Of a stretch of DNA of 64,000 nucleotides, positions 49,794 to 61,162 are shown piece by piece. A program made the translations under genes and the position numbers. This DNA comes from Ahrensia kielensis DSM 5890 (lineage in GTDB: Bacteria > Pseudomonadota > Alphaproteobacteria > Rhizobiales > Rhizobiaceae), in assembly GCF_000374465.1 (NCBI RefSeq), contig NZ_KB894528.1, positions 237,127-301,126 on the forward strand. The letters run 5' to 3'. How positions within the stretch are numbered: the first letter of the stretch is position 1; every line of letters begins with the position of its first letter. Below the pieces are notes generated by a model that made no database searches, was not told the DNA's origin, and saw only the letters and a program-made list of their open reading frames with translations.

Positions 49794-49835
49794 AATGTTT
49801 GCTGCTAAAATTAACTGAATGCCGGAGATGAAAAG

Positions 49836-50738
49836 ATGAGTGCTTTGCAATCCATGACCGGCTTTGGTTCGGGCTCGGTACAAGTCGGTAATCGAACCGT
49901 GATCTGCGACATGCGCTCGGTGAACGGCAAAAACCTTGACGTTCGTACGCGCTTACCATCTGGGCTGGAAGCTGTTGAGGCGCAGATCAAAAAGCGGATT
50001 GCCAAGCTTATCGCACGCGGTAATTTGCAGGTCTCAATAAGCGTCGATACGGCAAAGTCTGGTAATGGTCCCGTCATTAATCGTGAATTGTTTAGTGCAA
50101 TCGCTCAAGAGGGGCGTGCTTTAGCGGTTGAACATGGTCTTGCTGCACCAACGACCGATGCAATTTTAGCAATGCGCGGCGTTATCATTACGGAAGATCA
50201 AGTGCTTGCTCCAGCAACGAGCGAAGAGCAAGAAGCTTTTGAACAAGCTGTCGGCGCGGCAGCCGATATGGCATTGGAGCAGCTTGTTGCCATGCGCCAA
50301 TCTGAAGGCGATTCCCTTAAATCGATTTTGTCAGAACACTTACAGCACATAGCAAAACTCACCGCAGATGCCCGCGATGATGAAGCAAATGGACAAGAAC
50401 AAATACATGCGCGCTTAAAGGCACAAGTCGATCAGCTTTTATCGCTCAGCGGTGTTGAAATTGACGCTCAGCGTTTAACGGCAGAAGCTGCTTTGCTCGC
50501 TACTAAAGCCGACATTCGCGAAGAGATTGACCGCTTAGCGGCTCATGTTAAAGCTGCTGAAAAATATTTAAGCGAGGGCGGGGCAGTTGGTAAAAAGCTG
50601 GATTTCCTGTCACAGGAATTTAACCGCGAGACAAATACAATTTGTTCAAAGTCGGCATCAGCAACCTTAACGGCAATTGGCTTGTCGCTTAAATCAGTCA
50701 ATGATCAGTTCCGCGAACAAGTTCAAAACCTACAGTAA
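49836..50738 (+). CDS. yicC: YicC family endoribonuclease
   Basis: YicC proteins are endoribonucleases that cut small and messenger RNAs. The 300-residue protein starts with the diagnostic [10 protein letters not shown] and ends with the family pattern [24 protein letters not shown] precedes the ATG. It lies directly before gmk, as in many proteobacteria. Confidence 0.95.
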   Translation: MSALQSMTGFGSGSVQVGNRTVICDMRSVNGKNLDVRTRLPSGLEAVEAQIKKRIAKLIARGNLQVSISVDTAKSGNGPVINRELFSAIAQEGRALAVEHGLAAPTTDAILAMRGVIITEDQVLAPATSEEQEAFEQAVGAAADMALEQLVAMRQSEGDSLKSILSEHLQHIAKLTADARDDEANGQEQIHARLKAQVDQLLSLSGVEIDAQRLTAEAALLATKADIREEIDRLAAHVKAAEKYLSEGGAVGKKLDFLSQEFNRETNTICSKSASATLTAIGLSLKSVNDQFREQVQNLQ

Positions 50739-50748
50739 TGGCAATAAT

Positions 50749-51408
50749 ATGAGTGATAGTTCTGAAACAATGATACTGGAAGATGGCATTGCGCGGCGCG
50801 GATTGATGTTGGTTTTATCGTCGCCATCTGGTGCGGGAAAATCTTCAATCGCTCGTAATCTGCTTGCCGATGGATCAGGCATAGAACTTTCAGTGAGTGT
50901 CACGACGCGTGCACGCCGTGCCAGCGAAATTGATGGACGACACTACCATTTCATTTCTGAACGCCAGTTTTTGAAAATGCGCGAGAATGACGATCTGCTC
51001 GAATGGGCAGAAGTTCACGGAAATTTCTATGGCACGCCGCGTGAGCCGGTCGAACAAGCAATGCGCGAAGGCCGTGACATGCTGTTTGACATTGATTGGC
51101 AGGGCGCAGAACAGCTCGGCGGTAAAATGCGCTCTGATGTCGTTTCCGTATTTGTTTTGCCGCCTAGCATGGCAGAATTGAAAGATCGCCTACATCGCCG
51201 TGCTGAGGACGATGAAGCGGTTATTGAAAAGCGTTTGGTCAATGCTGCAGCCGAAATAGAGCATTGGCGCGATTACGACTTTGTTATCGTCAATCATGAT
51301 TTGGCGAAAGCCTATGGCGAGGTACGCTCGATTGTCGTTGCAGAGCGGCTTCGCCGCACGCGCAGGCCCGGCATGTACGATTTTATAACGACGTTGATTG
51401 GTAACTGA
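50749..51408 (+). CDS. gmk: Guanylate kinase
   Basis: Phosphorylates GMP to GDP. The P-loop [29 protein letters not shown] and the nucleotide site [13 protein letters not shown] are present. The Met at 50749 ([13 protein letters not shown]) is chosen; the frame open to 50677 runs inside yicC. Predicted length 219. Its stop touches the rsmA stop: TGATCA at 51406-51411 contains both stop codons, with no bases between. Confidence 0.95.
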   Translation: MSDSSETMILEDGIARRGLMLVLSSPSGAGKSSIARNLLADGSGIELSVSVTTRARRASEIDGRHYHFISERQFLKMRENDDLLEWAEVHGNFYGTPREPVEQAMREGRDMLFDIDWQGAEQLGGKMRSDVVSVFVLPPSMAELKDRLHRRAEDDEAVIEKRLVNAAAEIEHWRDYDFVIVNHDLAKAYGEVRSIVVAERLRRTRRPGMYDFITTLIGN

Positions 51409-52251
51409 TCAAACTTGCTTGAAAGCATTTGCAAGCGCACAAAACTCTTCAATTTCGAGTGTTTCTGCGCGCCTTGTACCGTCGATACCGACACGGTCGA
51501 GTAACGCAATCCCGCCAATTGGCTTCAAGCTTTGACGAAGCATTTTGCGTCGCTGACCAAAGGCATGACGTGTAATCATCTCTAATGCCGCACCGTCACA
51601 TTCAATAAGTTGCTGGCGCGGTGTTAAATGCACAACAGAAGATGTCACTTTGGGCGGCGGCCAGAATGCTTGCGGTGAAACATCAAAAGCAATTTCAGAA
51701 TGGCAACGCCACCCTGCTAAAACGCCTAAACGTCCGAAATGATTATCGCCTGCCGTTGCCACAATGCGCTGTGCAACTTCGCGCTGAAACATCAGCGTCA
51801 GCGATTGGAAAAAAGGCGGCCATACAGGCCCACTCAGCCAATTTACCAGCAATTGTGTACCGATATTATATGGAAGATTGGCAACAATCGCAGTCGGGCC
51901 ACTGGCAAGTGAAGCCAAGTCGACCTCTAATGCATCGCCTTCAATCACTTTAAGCCGATCGCCATAATGATCGCTAATTTCCGCGAGAGCGGGTAGGCAG
52001 CGGCTATCGCGCTCAATGGCGATCACTTGCTTTGCGCCATGCATAAGTAGGGCGCGGGTTAACCCGCCCGGACCAGGGCCAACTTCAATGATTGTCAGTT
52101 CAGATAAATCACCGGCAGTGCGCGCAATGCGTCCGGTTAAGTTTAGATCAAGCAAGAAGTTTTGCCCAAGCGATTTTTTAGTCGCTAAACCATGGCTATC
52201 AATAACTTGCCGTAACGGCGGTAAACCATCAATTGCTAGAGCTTCAGACAT
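51409..52251 (-). CDS. rsmA: 16S rRNA (adenine(1518)-N(6)/adenine(1519)-N(6))-dimethyltransferase
   Basis: Dimethylates two adjacent adenines near the 3' end of 16S rRNA, a late step of 30S assembly. The SAM motif [14 protein letters not shown] and the [11 protein letters not shown] catalytic motif are intact in 280 residues. Its start overlaps the pdxA stop by eight bases, so the two are coupled. Confidence 0.97.
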   Translation of the reverse strand: MSEALAIDGLPPLRQVIDSHGLATKKSLGQNFLLDLNLTGRIARTAGDLSELTIIEVGPGPGGLTRALLMHGAKQVIAIERDSRCLPALAEISDHYGDRLKVIEGDALEVDLASLASGPTAIVANLPYNIGTQLLVNWLSGPVWPPFFQSLTLMFQREVAQRIVATAGDNHFGRLGVLAGWRCHSEIAFDVSPQAFWPPPKVTSSVVHLTPRQQLIECDGAALEMITRHAFGQRRKMLRQSLKPIGGIALLDRVGIDGTRRAETLEIEEFCALANAFKQV

Positions 52252-53284
52252 TTGATGATGCCGCCATTTGTCCTGCCATTTTTAATGCCGCGATAAAGCT
52301 ATCCGGCTTTGCTTGCCCTGTGCCAGCAAGACTAAATGCTGTGCCATGATCGGGTGAGGTGCGAATAAAAGGAAGACCAAGCGTCACATTCACAGCATCA
52401 TCAAAGCCGAGCGCTTTGGCCGGAATAAGCGCCTGATCATGATACATGCAAAGAGCAACATCATAGGTAGCGCGTGCGCTTGCATGAAACATCGTATCTG
52501 CAGGCAATGGGCCAAAAGCATTGATGCCGCGGGCTATAAGTTCCTTTACCGCAGGTTCTACAATCTCAATATCTTCACGGCCCATGGCACCATTTTCGCC
52601 CGCGTGAGGGTTAAGGCCGGATATGGCAAGCCTTGGCTGCGCAATCTGAAAACGTGCCTTTAAATCCATGTCGGTTGCGACAGCTGTTTCGACAATCATT
52701 TCCTTCGTCAAGGTTGTTGGTACGTCGCTAAGCGCAATATGAATTGTCACGGGTATGGTACGGAGCTGCGGCCCGGCAATCAACATCACAGGAAGATATG
52801 TTTGGCCATAATGTTTGTGAGCAAGTTCCGCTAAAAACTCAGTGTGGCCCGGATGTTTAAATCCTGCATCATAAAGCGGTTTTTTAGAGATAGGAGCGGT
52901 GACAACGCCGCATGCCAAACCATTGACCGTATCTGCAACCGCACGCTCTATGGCTTCAATGACACCGGCAGCATTGCTCGGCAATGCAACGCAGGGGTGT
53001 TCAGAAAGGGCTGATGAGAGCGGCACAATCGGCAGTGCGGATGAGAAATATGACAAAGCGTCTTGCGGACTTGTTTCTTGAATTGGCACATCAAGTTTAA
53101 GCATTGCAGCGCGTGCAGCCAGTTGCGCAGCATCTCCCAGAACATAAAATGGTGGGAGCTGCTGTTCTTGGCGCATGGTCCATGCGGCCAAAATAACATC
53201 AGGTCCAATACCGCTCGGTTCGCCGCAGCTAACAGCGAGCGGCTTGGGATTTTCTCCCGCTGTTGTTGCGTGAATGTCGGTCAA
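52244..53284 (-). CDS. pdxA: 4-hydroxythreonine-4-phosphate dehydrogenase
   Basis: NAD-dependent step of pyridoxal phosphate synthesis. The 346-residue protein has the family segments [39 protein letters not shown] and [16 protein letters not shown], which carry the metal-binding His residues. It is between surA and rsmA, an arrangement shared with many gammaproteobacteria and alphaproteobacteria. Confidence 0.96.
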   Translation of the reverse strand: MTDIHATTAGENPKPLAVSCGEPSGIGPDVILAAWTMRQEQQLPPFYVLGDAAQLAARAAMLKLDVPIQETSPQDALSYFSSALPIVPLSSALSEHPCVALPSNAAGVIEAIERAVADTVNGLACGVVTAPISKKPLYDAGFKHPGHTEFLAELAHKHYGQTYLPVMLIAGPQLRTIPVTIHIALSDVPTTLTKEMIVETAVATDMDLKARFQIAQPRLAISGLNPHAGENGAMGREDIEIVEPAVKELIARGINAFGPLPADTMFHASARATYDVALCMYHDQALIPAKALGFDDAVNVTLGLPFIRTSPDHGTAFSLAGTGQAKPDSFIAALKMAGQMAASSNV

Positions 53285-53296
53285 TTGTACGCTTTC

Positions 53297-54247
53297 TTAG
53301 CGTTTTTGAATACGAGCAGATTTGCGCAATTCATCCAAATATTGTTTGCCAAGATCGCCGCCTGCATCATCCAGCGCTTGTGTGGAAAATTCAAGTTGGG
53401 CAACACGGTCATCGGAAACAGCACGCGCACGGCAAACAACAAGGAATTCAACACCGCGTTCGGTATCTTTCACGCGTGTTGTTTGGCCTTCTTTTAGGCC
53501 TTTTACGTCTTTTTCCCAGCGTTCTGGCAAACTCAATTCAAGAACGCGGCCCAAATCGCGCACAGTCACATCACGTATTTGCGTTGCAAGCTGCTGTGTG
53601 CTTTCGCAGCCATTTACACGGCCGCGCATATTAGATGCTTCAGTGCGTCGTTTTTTAAGCAAGCTACTGCGTTTGTCTTGCGGAATAACAAAAATAACCT
53701 GCTGCAGCAGGTACTCTGTTGACGTGGGCTTCTGGCCACCTTGCTCAAGCATTTTTGCAACAACATCTTGCTCACTCATAAGGCTGTTGCGCTGCGAACG
53801 CATGCGAACAGTTTGACCCCAGCCGATTTGCAGACGGATAAACTCTTTGAAATGTTTGGATGTGACGCCGGCTTGATCCAGAATTTTGCCCATTTGCTGG
53901 GCAGAAAGTTTGTTGCCTTTAGCAAAGTTTGCGAAGGCAGCATCAACTTGGCTGTCTGGAATTCGAATGCCCGCGCGCTTTATCGCGCTGCGCTTGAGCG
54001 CATCATCGGTCAATTCATCAATGGCAAGTTGACGAAGATTGCCTTTGCGGCGCTGAAGCTTCAAAAACGCTGAACGACGCGCAATATCATAGCTGGTAAC
54101 AACTTCATCATTCACAATGACCTTGATCTCAGATGCATGTGCAGCGGTTGCACCAACGACATTGAGATTGATGTTTTGGAAAGTCAAAGGGGTGATTGCC
54201 ATAGCGGCGGCAAGCAGTCCGGTCGTCAAAAGTGAATGTGCGCGCAT
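53297..54247 (-). CDS. surA: SurA-type periplasmic chaperone/peptidyl-prolyl isomerase
   Basis: Periplasmic factor that assists outer-membrane protein folding. A signal peptide (about residues 1-38, ending AAHAS) is followed by the SurA N-terminal region with IKVIVNDEVVTSYDIARRSAFL. A single, weak parvulin-like domain (about 170-280) follows, in 316 residues. The protein is shorter than E. coli SurA, which has two isomerase domains. It sits downstream of lptD, a known SurA client. Confidence 0.9.
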   Translation of the reverse strand: MRAHSLLTTGLLAAAMAITPLTFQNINLNVVGATAAHASEIKVIVNDEVVTSYDIARRSAFLKLQRRKGNLRQLAIDELTDDALKRSAIKRAGIRIPDSQVDAAFANFAKGNKLSAQQMGKILDQAGVTSKHFKEFIRLQIGWGQTVRMRSQRNSLMSEQDVVAKMLEQGGQKPTSTEYLLQQVIFVIPQDKRSSLLKKRRTEASNMRGRVNGCESTQQLATQIRDVTVRDLGRVLELSLPERWEKDVKGLKEGQTTRVKDTERGVEFLVVCRARAVSDDRVAQLEFSTQALDDAGGDLGKQYLDELRKSARIQKR

Positions 54248-54347
54248 GAATGCCTCCGACAGTCAGTTCTTAAATCAGCTGCTAAATGCAGCAATTGCTT
54301 ATATAGCAGTGTCACCCATGTTTGTTCAAACAATGTCACACAATTCA

Positions 54348-56735
54348 TTATTGCGATGCAGAAAACTCGTCGCTATTGAGCCCAAAATCGCCCAAAGTCC
54401 TGAATGATAAGAACAATTGATACTGCTTCGTAATCGTATCGGTGTTGGTGCTTCGATCTTCGCTATAGCTGGCACGCATTTTAAAGCAGTCACAATCATA
54501 GCCAATGCCGACTGTGTAGCGGTCTAGGAATGAGTTTTCTATATCGTAGGTCGCGCCGCCGTAAACTGTCCAATTCGGTGCAAATTCATAGGATGCAGCA
54601 GTCGATACTTCATGGCGGTCGCTGACATAATTATAGGTCGGTTGGCTGCCGATGAAAGCATAACCCACACGCCATTTTATACGGTTGCCAGTGTAATTGG
54701 CGGCCAAATCAGCGCGTCTTACGTCAAAATCTTTTTCGTCAAATCGTGCGCCAACATCGAATGAATAATTGGAGCCATTGGTAAACGATACGGCACCGAC
54801 ATAGTCAGAACGCGCTGTTTCTAAGCCAGAATCGGCACCAGTATTGAAAGTGTCGGCTTGAGCGAATGAATTAAGGCCAGCCAAATGGTAGGATTGACCA
54901 AATATTGCTTTGACACCCCAACCATTGTCGAATGTTCCCGTATAACGAACGCCGAGGTTAGCGCGTGTGCCACCTTCCATGCGGTCATAGCCGGAAAATT
55001 TATCGCGCGCGAAAAGCGAGTTCGCATCAAAGACAAGGCTTTGAGCATCTTCATTCGGCAATAGACCAATCTGAGATTCGTCCGGACGCGCATAAATTTG
55101 AGCAATAGGCTCTAAAATATGTGTCGCACTGCTGGTGGAAAACAAGATTGGATAACGCACTTCAAGCCCAGCCGTTACCATGCCGCGATAATAACGATCA
55201 CTTCCGCCAAGATTAGCATCGGTTGCAGAAAGGTCGCCAGATGTGCGGTCTTCTAGGTTGGTGAAATTACCCTGTGCATGCAGAAGCGGTGTAATCATAA
55301 GGCCGCCATCCGTGATGAATGTACGCTTCCACTCTGTTTCCGCAGTCAGGCTGAATGTATCAGCATCAACGCCTGGTGTCGCATAATTGCTGCGCGTAGT
55401 ATCGCCGCCAAAACGAGCATCTTCTTCTTTACGTTTCAGATAACGGCTGAACATGTTGAAGGAGAGTTCACCACCTGCAACAGGGCTTTCAAGCGTGTAA
55501 TTATAATCGACACTTGGCAGAACGATAGCCTGTTCAAATTCACTGCGGCTCGCTGTGCTTGACGTTTGGTAGTCATAATAGATCGTGCGCGCATCGAAAT
55601 AGCTGCGTTCGCCAAGACCCGTTAAATATATATTATTCTCAAAAGTGGAGGCGTCATAACCTTCAATCGCGTAAGTGCGAGAAAAGTTAGAATCCGTTTG
55701 AAGCATACCATTCCAGCCGAAAGCCCAACGTGGATTGATTTTAAACCTGCCTGTCGTTCCAACCATGCCGCGATTGACGACAGTGGAATCGACATAGCCA
55801 GAATTAAACGAATCTGGGTCAAACTGATGAATGCCAGCTGTTTTGAGCGTGAAAACACCATTTTCCAACCTGTGGCGATATTCAGCTTCACCTAAGAAAC
55901 CTTGCTTGGTGTAGCCCGTCGCTGCCAGCGTTAAATCTCTGTTCGGTGCAAGATTTATGAAATAGGGAACACGGAGCCCAAATCCCAATTCTTCGGAGTT
56001 TTTAAAGCTCGGAATAAGAAAGCCCGTTTTTCGCTTTATGCTCGGGTCAGAAGTCGTGAAAACTGGAATTTTGGCAAGCGGAATACCTATAAATTCAAAG
56101 GTTGCCCGTTCAAAACGAACCGTTTTTTCTTCGCCATTCCAAATGATCTTTTTGGCTTTAATTTGCCATAAAGGGCGGCCTTCTTTGGAAACGCACTCAT
56201 TACAAGCTGTGTAAATACCATTATTGAATGTGGTAACTTCACCATTTTGGCGTGTCGCACTTTCCGCAGCAAACCGTGTCTCATCAGTCGTGACAACACG
56301 TAATGAGTTGACGAAACCATCACGGAAATCATCTGTAATATCAATTTCGTCGGCAAATGTGCGTGTGCCATCAGGTTGCAGAATTTCCACATCACCAACG
56401 GCAATCAAACGCCCGCCTGTTTCTTGGTAGATAACGCGCTTGGCAATGAGGATAGTGCCATCATAATCAATGCGCACGCCGCCTTGGGCGGTGATCGTCT
56501 GATTATCGGTGTCGTAAACTAATTCATCGGCTTGCAGCAGCAATTGTGCATCAGCGCTTGGGTTCGTAAAACCGCCGACTTGTTCGCCTGATTGCGCAAG
56601 GGCAGGGGTTGTCATGGCTGCCGCAATGGCAAGCACACTTGCACACGAAAGCGCTGCTGCTTGTCGCCAAGCACCATACGAACGTTTTTCCCCTTGATTG
56701 ATCAAACGCTGATCCACCACTCTCACACCCAACAA
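54348..56735 (-). CDS. lptD: LPS assembly outer-membrane protein LptD
   Basis: Outer-membrane barrel that inserts lipopolysaccharide. The 795-residue protein has a signal peptide (to about residue 47, TPALAQ). An OstA-type N-terminal domain follows (about 65-180, LQADELVYDTDNQTITAQGGV), with the paired Cys in CNECVSK, and then a long beta-barrel. The start is TTG at 56735, next to the lptG stop, with GAGGA seven bases upstream. Confidence 0.95.
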   Translation of the reverse strand: MLGVRVVDQRLINQGEKRSYGAWRQAAALSCASVLAIAAAMTTPALAQSGEQVGGFTNPSADAQLLLQADELVYDTDNQTITAQGGVRIDYDGTILIAKRVIYQETGGRLIAVGDVEILQPDGTRTFADEIDITDDFRDGFVNSLRVVTTDETRFAAESATRQNGEVTTFNNGIYTACNECVSKEGRPLWQIKAKKIIWNGEEKTVRFERATFEFIGIPLAKIPVFTTSDPSIKRKTGFLIPSFKNSEELGFGLRVPYFINLAPNRDLTLAATGYTKQGFLGEAEYRHRLENGVFTLKTAGIHQFDPDSFNSGYVDSTVVNRGMVGTTGRFKINPRWAFGWNGMLQTDSNFSRTYAIEGYDASTFENNIYLTGLGERSYFDARTIYYDYQTSSTASRSEFEQAIVLPSVDYNYTLESPVAGGELSFNMFSRYLKRKEEDARFGGDTTRSNYATPGVDADTFSLTAETEWKRTFITDGGLMITPLLHAQGNFTNLEDRTSGDLSATDANLGGSDRYYRGMVTAGLEVRYPILFSTSSATHILEPIAQIYARPDESQIGLLPNEDAQSLVFDANSLFARDKFSGYDRMEGGTRANLGVRYTGTFDNGWGVKAIFGQSYHLAGLNSFAQADTFNTGADSGLETARSDYVGAVSFTNGSNYSFDVGARFDEKDFDVRRADLAANYTGNRIKWRVGYAFIGSQPTYNYVSDRHEVSTAASYEFAPNWTVYGGATYDIENSFLDRYTVGIGYDCDCFKMRASYSEDRSTNTDTITKQYQLFLSFRTLGDFGLNSDEFSASQ

Positions 56736-57830
56736 TTACCCATCCTCCCGGTGCAGCAAATACGCAATACCAAACATGCTGCTAGCTGCCACTGGCAACC
56801 AAGCTGCGATAATCGGCGATATGATTCCCGCTCCACCAAAGGACTTTGTGACCTCAGTGACGACATAAAGCATGAAGCCCGCAATAATGCCACCTAAAAT
56901 CATACGTTCTGACTGACCAAATCGTGCAAACCTTAACGAAACTGTTGCGCCAATAAGTGTCATTGCAATCAACAATAGCGGAGTCGACAAAAGTGCTTGA
57001 AATTGCATGCGGTAAGGAGCCGATGTGACGCCAAACGATTGTGCAGCATTGATTTGTTCAGATAGCTGCAAAAACGGCACAAGCTCAGGCGGAACAAGTG
57101 CTTCTCTAATAATGGCGGGATCTATATCTGTTGGCACAAAAATCTGGCCCAGATCCTCGCTTGGCTGCCCTACGATACTCGCTGTAGTTTCTGTTAAAAT
57201 CCAACGGTCATTTTCAAGACGTGCATTTGCGGCATCAAGGCGACGCTTGATTCTACCATCATTATTCAATTCAAGAAAAACAGCATTAAGAAGAACAATT
57301 CCGTTGCCAGAAACACGCTCTGCACCGATTAAAATGCTGCCGCCATCTTCTGAATCTTGACGCAGCCAAGGTCGCTTATCATCAAATAAATCTGTGCTTT
57401 TCTTTTGGCCTCTAAATGTGCTTTCCATCTCTGTTGCAACTGAATAGCCATAGGCTGAAATTGGATTGATAACAAAAATAGAGAACAAACCAAAAATCAG
57501 AGCCGCGAGCCATAACGGCAAAAGAAATTGCCAAGCTGAAACCCCAACAGAGCGCGCAACAACAAGTTCATTTTTCTTATTGAGTTGGATGAGCGTCGTC
57601 ATAGAAGCTGCCAAAATAACGAACGGAATCGCGACACTCAATATGAAGGGTAGGCGCATCGTCGTGATATAAATACCAAGTGAAGATGAATACCCTGGTA
57701 AATTACCAAAACGGTTGTTCATTTCGGTGAAATCAATCAGAAAAATAAGCAAAGCTATGCCAAGGAAGAAATAAATCGTCATCTTGAGCATATATTTGAA
57801 GATATAAAGCTGAAGGGTTCGTCCGAGCAT
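56736..57830 (-). CDS. lptG: LPS export ABC transporter permease LptG
   Basis: Inner-membrane permease of the LptB2FG exporter. The 364-residue YjgP/YjgQ protein has three N-terminal helices, a periplasmic domain and three C-terminal helices. Its ATG shares one base with the lptF stop (TAATG), and lptD follows directly. The ATPase gene lptB is not in the window. Confidence 0.94.
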   Translation of the reverse strand: MLGRTLQLYIFKYMLKMTIYFFLGIALLIFLIDFTEMNNRFGNLPGYSSSLGIYITTMRLPFILSVAIPFVILAASMTTLIQLNKKNELVVARSVGVSAWQFLLPLWLAALIFGLFSIFVINPISAYGYSVATEMESTFRGQKKSTDLFDDKRPWLRQDSEDGGSILIGAERVSGNGIVLLNAVFLELNNDGRIKRRLDAANARLENDRWILTETTASIVGQPSEDLGQIFVPTDIDPAIIREALVPPELVPFLQLSEQINAAQSFGVTSAPYRMQFQALLSTPLLLIAMTLIGATVSLRFARFGQSERMILGGIIAGFMLYVVTEVTKSFGGAGIISPIIAAWLPVAASSMFGIAYLLHREDG

Positions 57831-59005
57831 TAGGACACCTTTCTACGTGCGAAAGTCAGACGGATATTTTTCACAAATTCTGCAACCTTATCCATATATC
57901 TGAGCAACCAATCAGGCGCTTCAATCGTACGTTGTGTCTCAATCATCCAACACGAAATCGCAATGCCGATAAGCGGTATTAGATAGAGAAGGTAGATGTA
58001 GTCAGCCGTCTCTTTATTGAGGCCAATGGCAGATTCTGCCAAACCGCGATAGATAATCGCGGCCCCAAAAGCCAAAATAAAATTGGTAATGCTCGCACCG
58101 CGGTGTGATCTCGGTTTTCCGGCCAAGGCCACACCCGCAAAGCCTAGCAAAACGGGGTAAAGCCAGTTTGAAAAACGGCGATGTAATTCGGCTGTTATTT
58201 TGCCAGGAGAACGTTGCACTTCCCTGTCATTTGGGTCGGGATTGAGCAGGTAAGACGTGGTGCGTTCCATCACGAAATAGTTGGTTTTACCGTCAGCGCG
58301 TGAAAATTGCGAAAGACTAATAGCATAGGACGCGAACCGGATAACGGTAATGTCTTGGGTGCCAGCTGTTTTGCGATGAATTTCGCCATCGTTCAAAATG
58401 AGCAACGATTCGCCGTTTACCTCTCCGACACCGCCTGATTGCGCATAATAAATCAGATCAAGCTTAGGATCGCGCGTGTCTGAAATCATGATTTGCTCAA
58501 GCGCGCTGCCGTTTTTATCATTCACATAGATGGTGAGATCTTTGTCAGCGCGTGTGAAGCGACCTGCCTGAATAAGTGTTGTCAAAAGATTCGCGCGCGA
58601 TTGTGTCAAAACATCACGGGACTTAGCGTTGGTATAGGGTTCAATAAAATGGCTTGAAACCAATGTGTAGGCACCTGCCATAAAGCCAACGATAAGAATC
58701 GGTTTGGCGATTTGCCATTTGCCTATGCCAGCGCTTGCTAAAACCGGCATTTCTGAATCGCTATTCATCGCATTCAGTACTTGAACAGCACCCAAGGCAA
58801 TGCCGAAGGGCAGAACCGCAGTTAAGAACTGAGGAATAAGTAATGACATGAAATGTAGAAACGATGTGATGGAGTTGCCGGAGCCTGTCGCAAAATCAAT
58901 GCGGCTGACGGCTTGAGTTACCCAAACCAACGCAACCATTGCGAGGGTAGAACCAAGTGACGCTTTCAACATACGTCCGAAAATGTAGCGTTGGATGCTG
59001 TTCAC
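57830..59005 (-). CDS. lptF: LPS export ABC transporter permease LptF
   Basis: Partner permease of LptG. The 391-residue protein has the YjgP/YjgQ layout, with start MNSIQRYIFGRMLKASLG, hydrophobic segments near 15-40, 52-80 and 100-120, and three more near 300-375. It is the first gene of the lptF-lptG-lptD-surA-pdxA-rsmA operon, and is divergent from pepA across 218 bases of A/T-rich promoter sequence. Confidence 0.94.
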   Translation of the reverse strand: MNSIQRYIFGRMLKASLGSTLAMVALVWVTQAVSRIDFATGSGNSITSFLHFMSLLIPQFLTAVLPFGIALGAVQVLNAMNSDSEMPVLASAGIGKWQIAKPILIVGFMAGAYTLVSSHFIEPYTNAKSRDVLTQSRANLLTTLIQAGRFTRADKDLTIYVNDKNGSALEQIMISDTRDPKLDLIYYAQSGGVGEVNGESLLILNDGEIHRKTAGTQDITVIRFASYAISLSQFSRADGKTNYFVMERTTSYLLNPDPNDREVQRSPGKITAELHRRFSNWLYPVLLGFAGVALAGKPRSHRGASITNFILAFGAAIIYRGLAESAIGLNKETADYIYLLYLIPLIGIAISCWMIETQRTIEAPDWLLRYMDKVAEFVKNIRLTFARRKVS

Positions 59006-59223
59006 AGTCGACTCGCTTCTCTGATTTTCATCGAACAGATACTTAAAAAGCGAACTGCATCGACAACTATCTATTAAGGAATTACCATGTGTTTGACTAA
59101 CACTTAGGCAATTTTAATGGTTAACAACCAATTTAGGTCGGATTTGACTTGTCAAAGCTGGTTAGTGAGCCCAAATCAATGCAAATCTCTTTTTTCTTGT
59201 AATTAAATACAAAAGGTTCGTTC

Positions 59224-60696
59224 ATGTCCGTTGTGCCGCAAATATCATTCGCAAAACTGTCTACACCGAAAAAAGGGGCGTTGCTGATTGTACAAGCTGC
59301 GTTAAACGATGCATCGGCTCTCGTAAATGATGCGGACCCTGAAAATGTGCTCGCAAAAGCCGCAGCATCTGCAAAATTTAAAGCCAAGAAAAGCGCTAAG
59401 CTTGATGTGCTTGCACCAGCGAGCGCACCGGTTTCGCGCATCGTTGTGCTTGGTGCCGGTGAGTTGGACAAATTGTCGATAGAAGACTGGATGTCGCTGG
59501 GCGGTAAAGCCCGCGCTGCACTCGCAAATGAAGAGCAAGTAACTGTTCAATTGTCAGGTTCTGGTGCTCAGGCCGCTGCTTTTGCACATGGTTATCTTTT
59601 GCGCAGCTATGATTTTGATCAGTACAAAACAAAGAAGAAAGACGACGAAGAAAAGCCGTCTTCTCAAACGGTTTCTATCTGTCTTGTTGATGTGGCCGAC
59701 GCTAAAAAACAGTGGGAAATTGAAGAGGCTGTTGCGCAGGGCACAATTCTTGCGCGTGACCTCGTCAATGAACCAGCTAACGTCCTGTACCCAATTGAAT
59801 TTGCTAAGCGCGCTTCTGCCTTGAAAAAACTTGGCGTTGAAATCGACATCTTGACTGAAAAAGAGATGAAGAAGCTCAAAATGGGCGCACTGCTTGGCGT
59901 TGCACAAGGATCGCGCCATGATCCGCGTCTTGTGGTTATGAAGTGGAACGGCGGCAAAGCCAAAGACAAGCCAATCGCCTTTGTGGGCAAGGGCGTTACA
60001 TTTGATACGGGCGGTATTTCCATTAAGCCTGCTGCCGGTATGGAAGACATGAAAGGTGATATGGGCGGCGCTGCGGCAGTGACTGGCCTCATGCATGCTC
60101 TTGCTGCGCGTAAAGCCAAAGCAAATGTCATCGGTATCATCGGACTTGTTGAAAATATGCCAGATGGCAACGCTCAGCGTCCAGGCGATATCGTCACCTC
60201 AATGTCTGGTCAGACAATTGAAGTCATCAACACAGATGCCGAAGGCCGTTTGGTTCTTTGTGATGCACTGCATTATTGTAATACAAAATTTGAACCAAAA
60301 TTCATGATCAATTTGGCTACGCTTACGGGCGCTGTTCTGGTTGCGCTCGGCCAAGAACATGCAGGTCTGTTTTCCAACAATGATGAGCTGGCCGAAAACA
60401 TTTTCAATGCCGGTAGCGCTTCTGGCGAAAAAGTTTGGCGTCTGCCACTTGGACCAGCGTATGATAAAATGATCGACAGCAAATTCGCCGATATGAAGAA
60501 CACTGGCGGACGTTACGCTGGCTCAATCACAGCGGCGCAATTCCTTCAGCGTTATGTCGGTGAAACACCTTGGGCGCACCTCGATATTGCTGGCACAGCG
60601 ATGTCATCGCCTGCATCAGACATCAATACATCTTGGGCATCTGGCTTTGGCGTGCGTTTGCTTAACCAGATGGTTGCCGATTCTTACGAAGGCTAA
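59224..60696 (+). CDS. pepA: Leucyl aminopeptidase (PepA, M17)
   Basis: Cytoplasmic two-metal exopeptidase. The metal and catalytic residues are seen in [34 protein letters not shown] and the signature [14 protein letters not shown]. The 490-residue length is normal. AAGG precedes the ATG. It is followed by holC after 13 bases. Confidence 0.97.
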   Translation: MSVVPQISFAKLSTPKKGALLIVQAALNDASALVNDADPENVLAKAAASAKFKAKKSAKLDVLAPASAPVSRIVVLGAGELDKLSIEDWMSLGGKARAALANEEQVTVQLSGSGAQAAAFAHGYLLRSYDFDQYKTKKKDDEEKPSSQTVSICLVDVADAKKQWEIEEAVAQGTILARDLVNEPANVLYPIEFAKRASALKKLGVEIDILTEKEMKKLKMGALLGVAQGSRHDPRLVVMKWNGGKAKDKPIAFVGKGVTFDTGGISIKPAAGMEDMKGDMGGAAAVTGLMHALAARKAKANVIGIIGLVENMPDGNAQRPGDIVTSMSGQTIEVINTDAEGRLVLCDALHYCNTKFEPKFMINLATLTGAVLVALGQEHAGLFSNNDELAENIFNAGSASGEKVWRLPLGPAYDKMIDSKFADMKNTGGRYAGSITAAQFLQRYVGETPWAHLDIAGTAMSSPASDINTSWASGFGVRLLNQMVADSYEG

Positions 60697-60709
60697 GCAC
60701 GGTAAAAAT

Positions 60710-61162
60710 GTGACTGATATTGTCTTCTACCATCTAACTGAAACAACGCTCGATGAGGCCCTTCCGGTGCTCATCGAGCGTTCGCTCGGTCGTGGGTGGA
60801 AGGCAACAATTCAAACCCATAGCGATGATGTGCGCGATAGACTTGATGCTCGGCTCTGGGAGTACAAGGCTGATAGCTTTCTGGCGCATGGAAGAGACGG
60901 CGATCCATTCGAGGCCGAACATCCGGTTTTCCTGACGTCGACCGACTTGAATCAAAATGGCAGCCACATACGCTTCGTCGTTGATAATGCTGCACTTCCT
61001 GATGGTTTGAACAGCTATGAACGTGTTGCGATTATGTTTGATGGCAATGATGAAAGCGCTGTCAGTCAGGCACGAAACAATTGGAAGAGTTTGAAAGCTG
61101 ACGGTCACACATTGACTTATTGGAAGCAGTCAATGGAAGGCAAATGGGAGCGGGCGGCCTAA
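60710..61162 (+). CDS. holC: DNA polymerase III chi subunit
   Basis: Clamp-loader accessory protein linking SSB and psi. The 150-residue protein begins with the GTG at 60710 (TDIVFYHLTETTLDEALPVL). The family segments RGWKATIQT, LDARLWEYKADSFLAHG and FVVDNAALP follow. The longer frame to 60554 lies within pepA. It overlaps the next gene by one base (TAATG). Confidence 0.9.
   Translation: MTDIVFYHLTETTLDEALPVLIERSLGRGWKATIQTHSDDVRDRLDARLWEYKADSFLAHGRDGDPFEAEHPVFLTSTDLNQNGSHIRFVVDNAALPDGLNSYERVAIMFDGNDESAVSQARNNWKSLKADGHTLTYWKQSMEGKWERAA

Noticed and set aside
59554-60170. Two overlapping minus-strand frames inside pepA.
   Set aside because: They mirror a well-conserved gene and have no start signal or domain.
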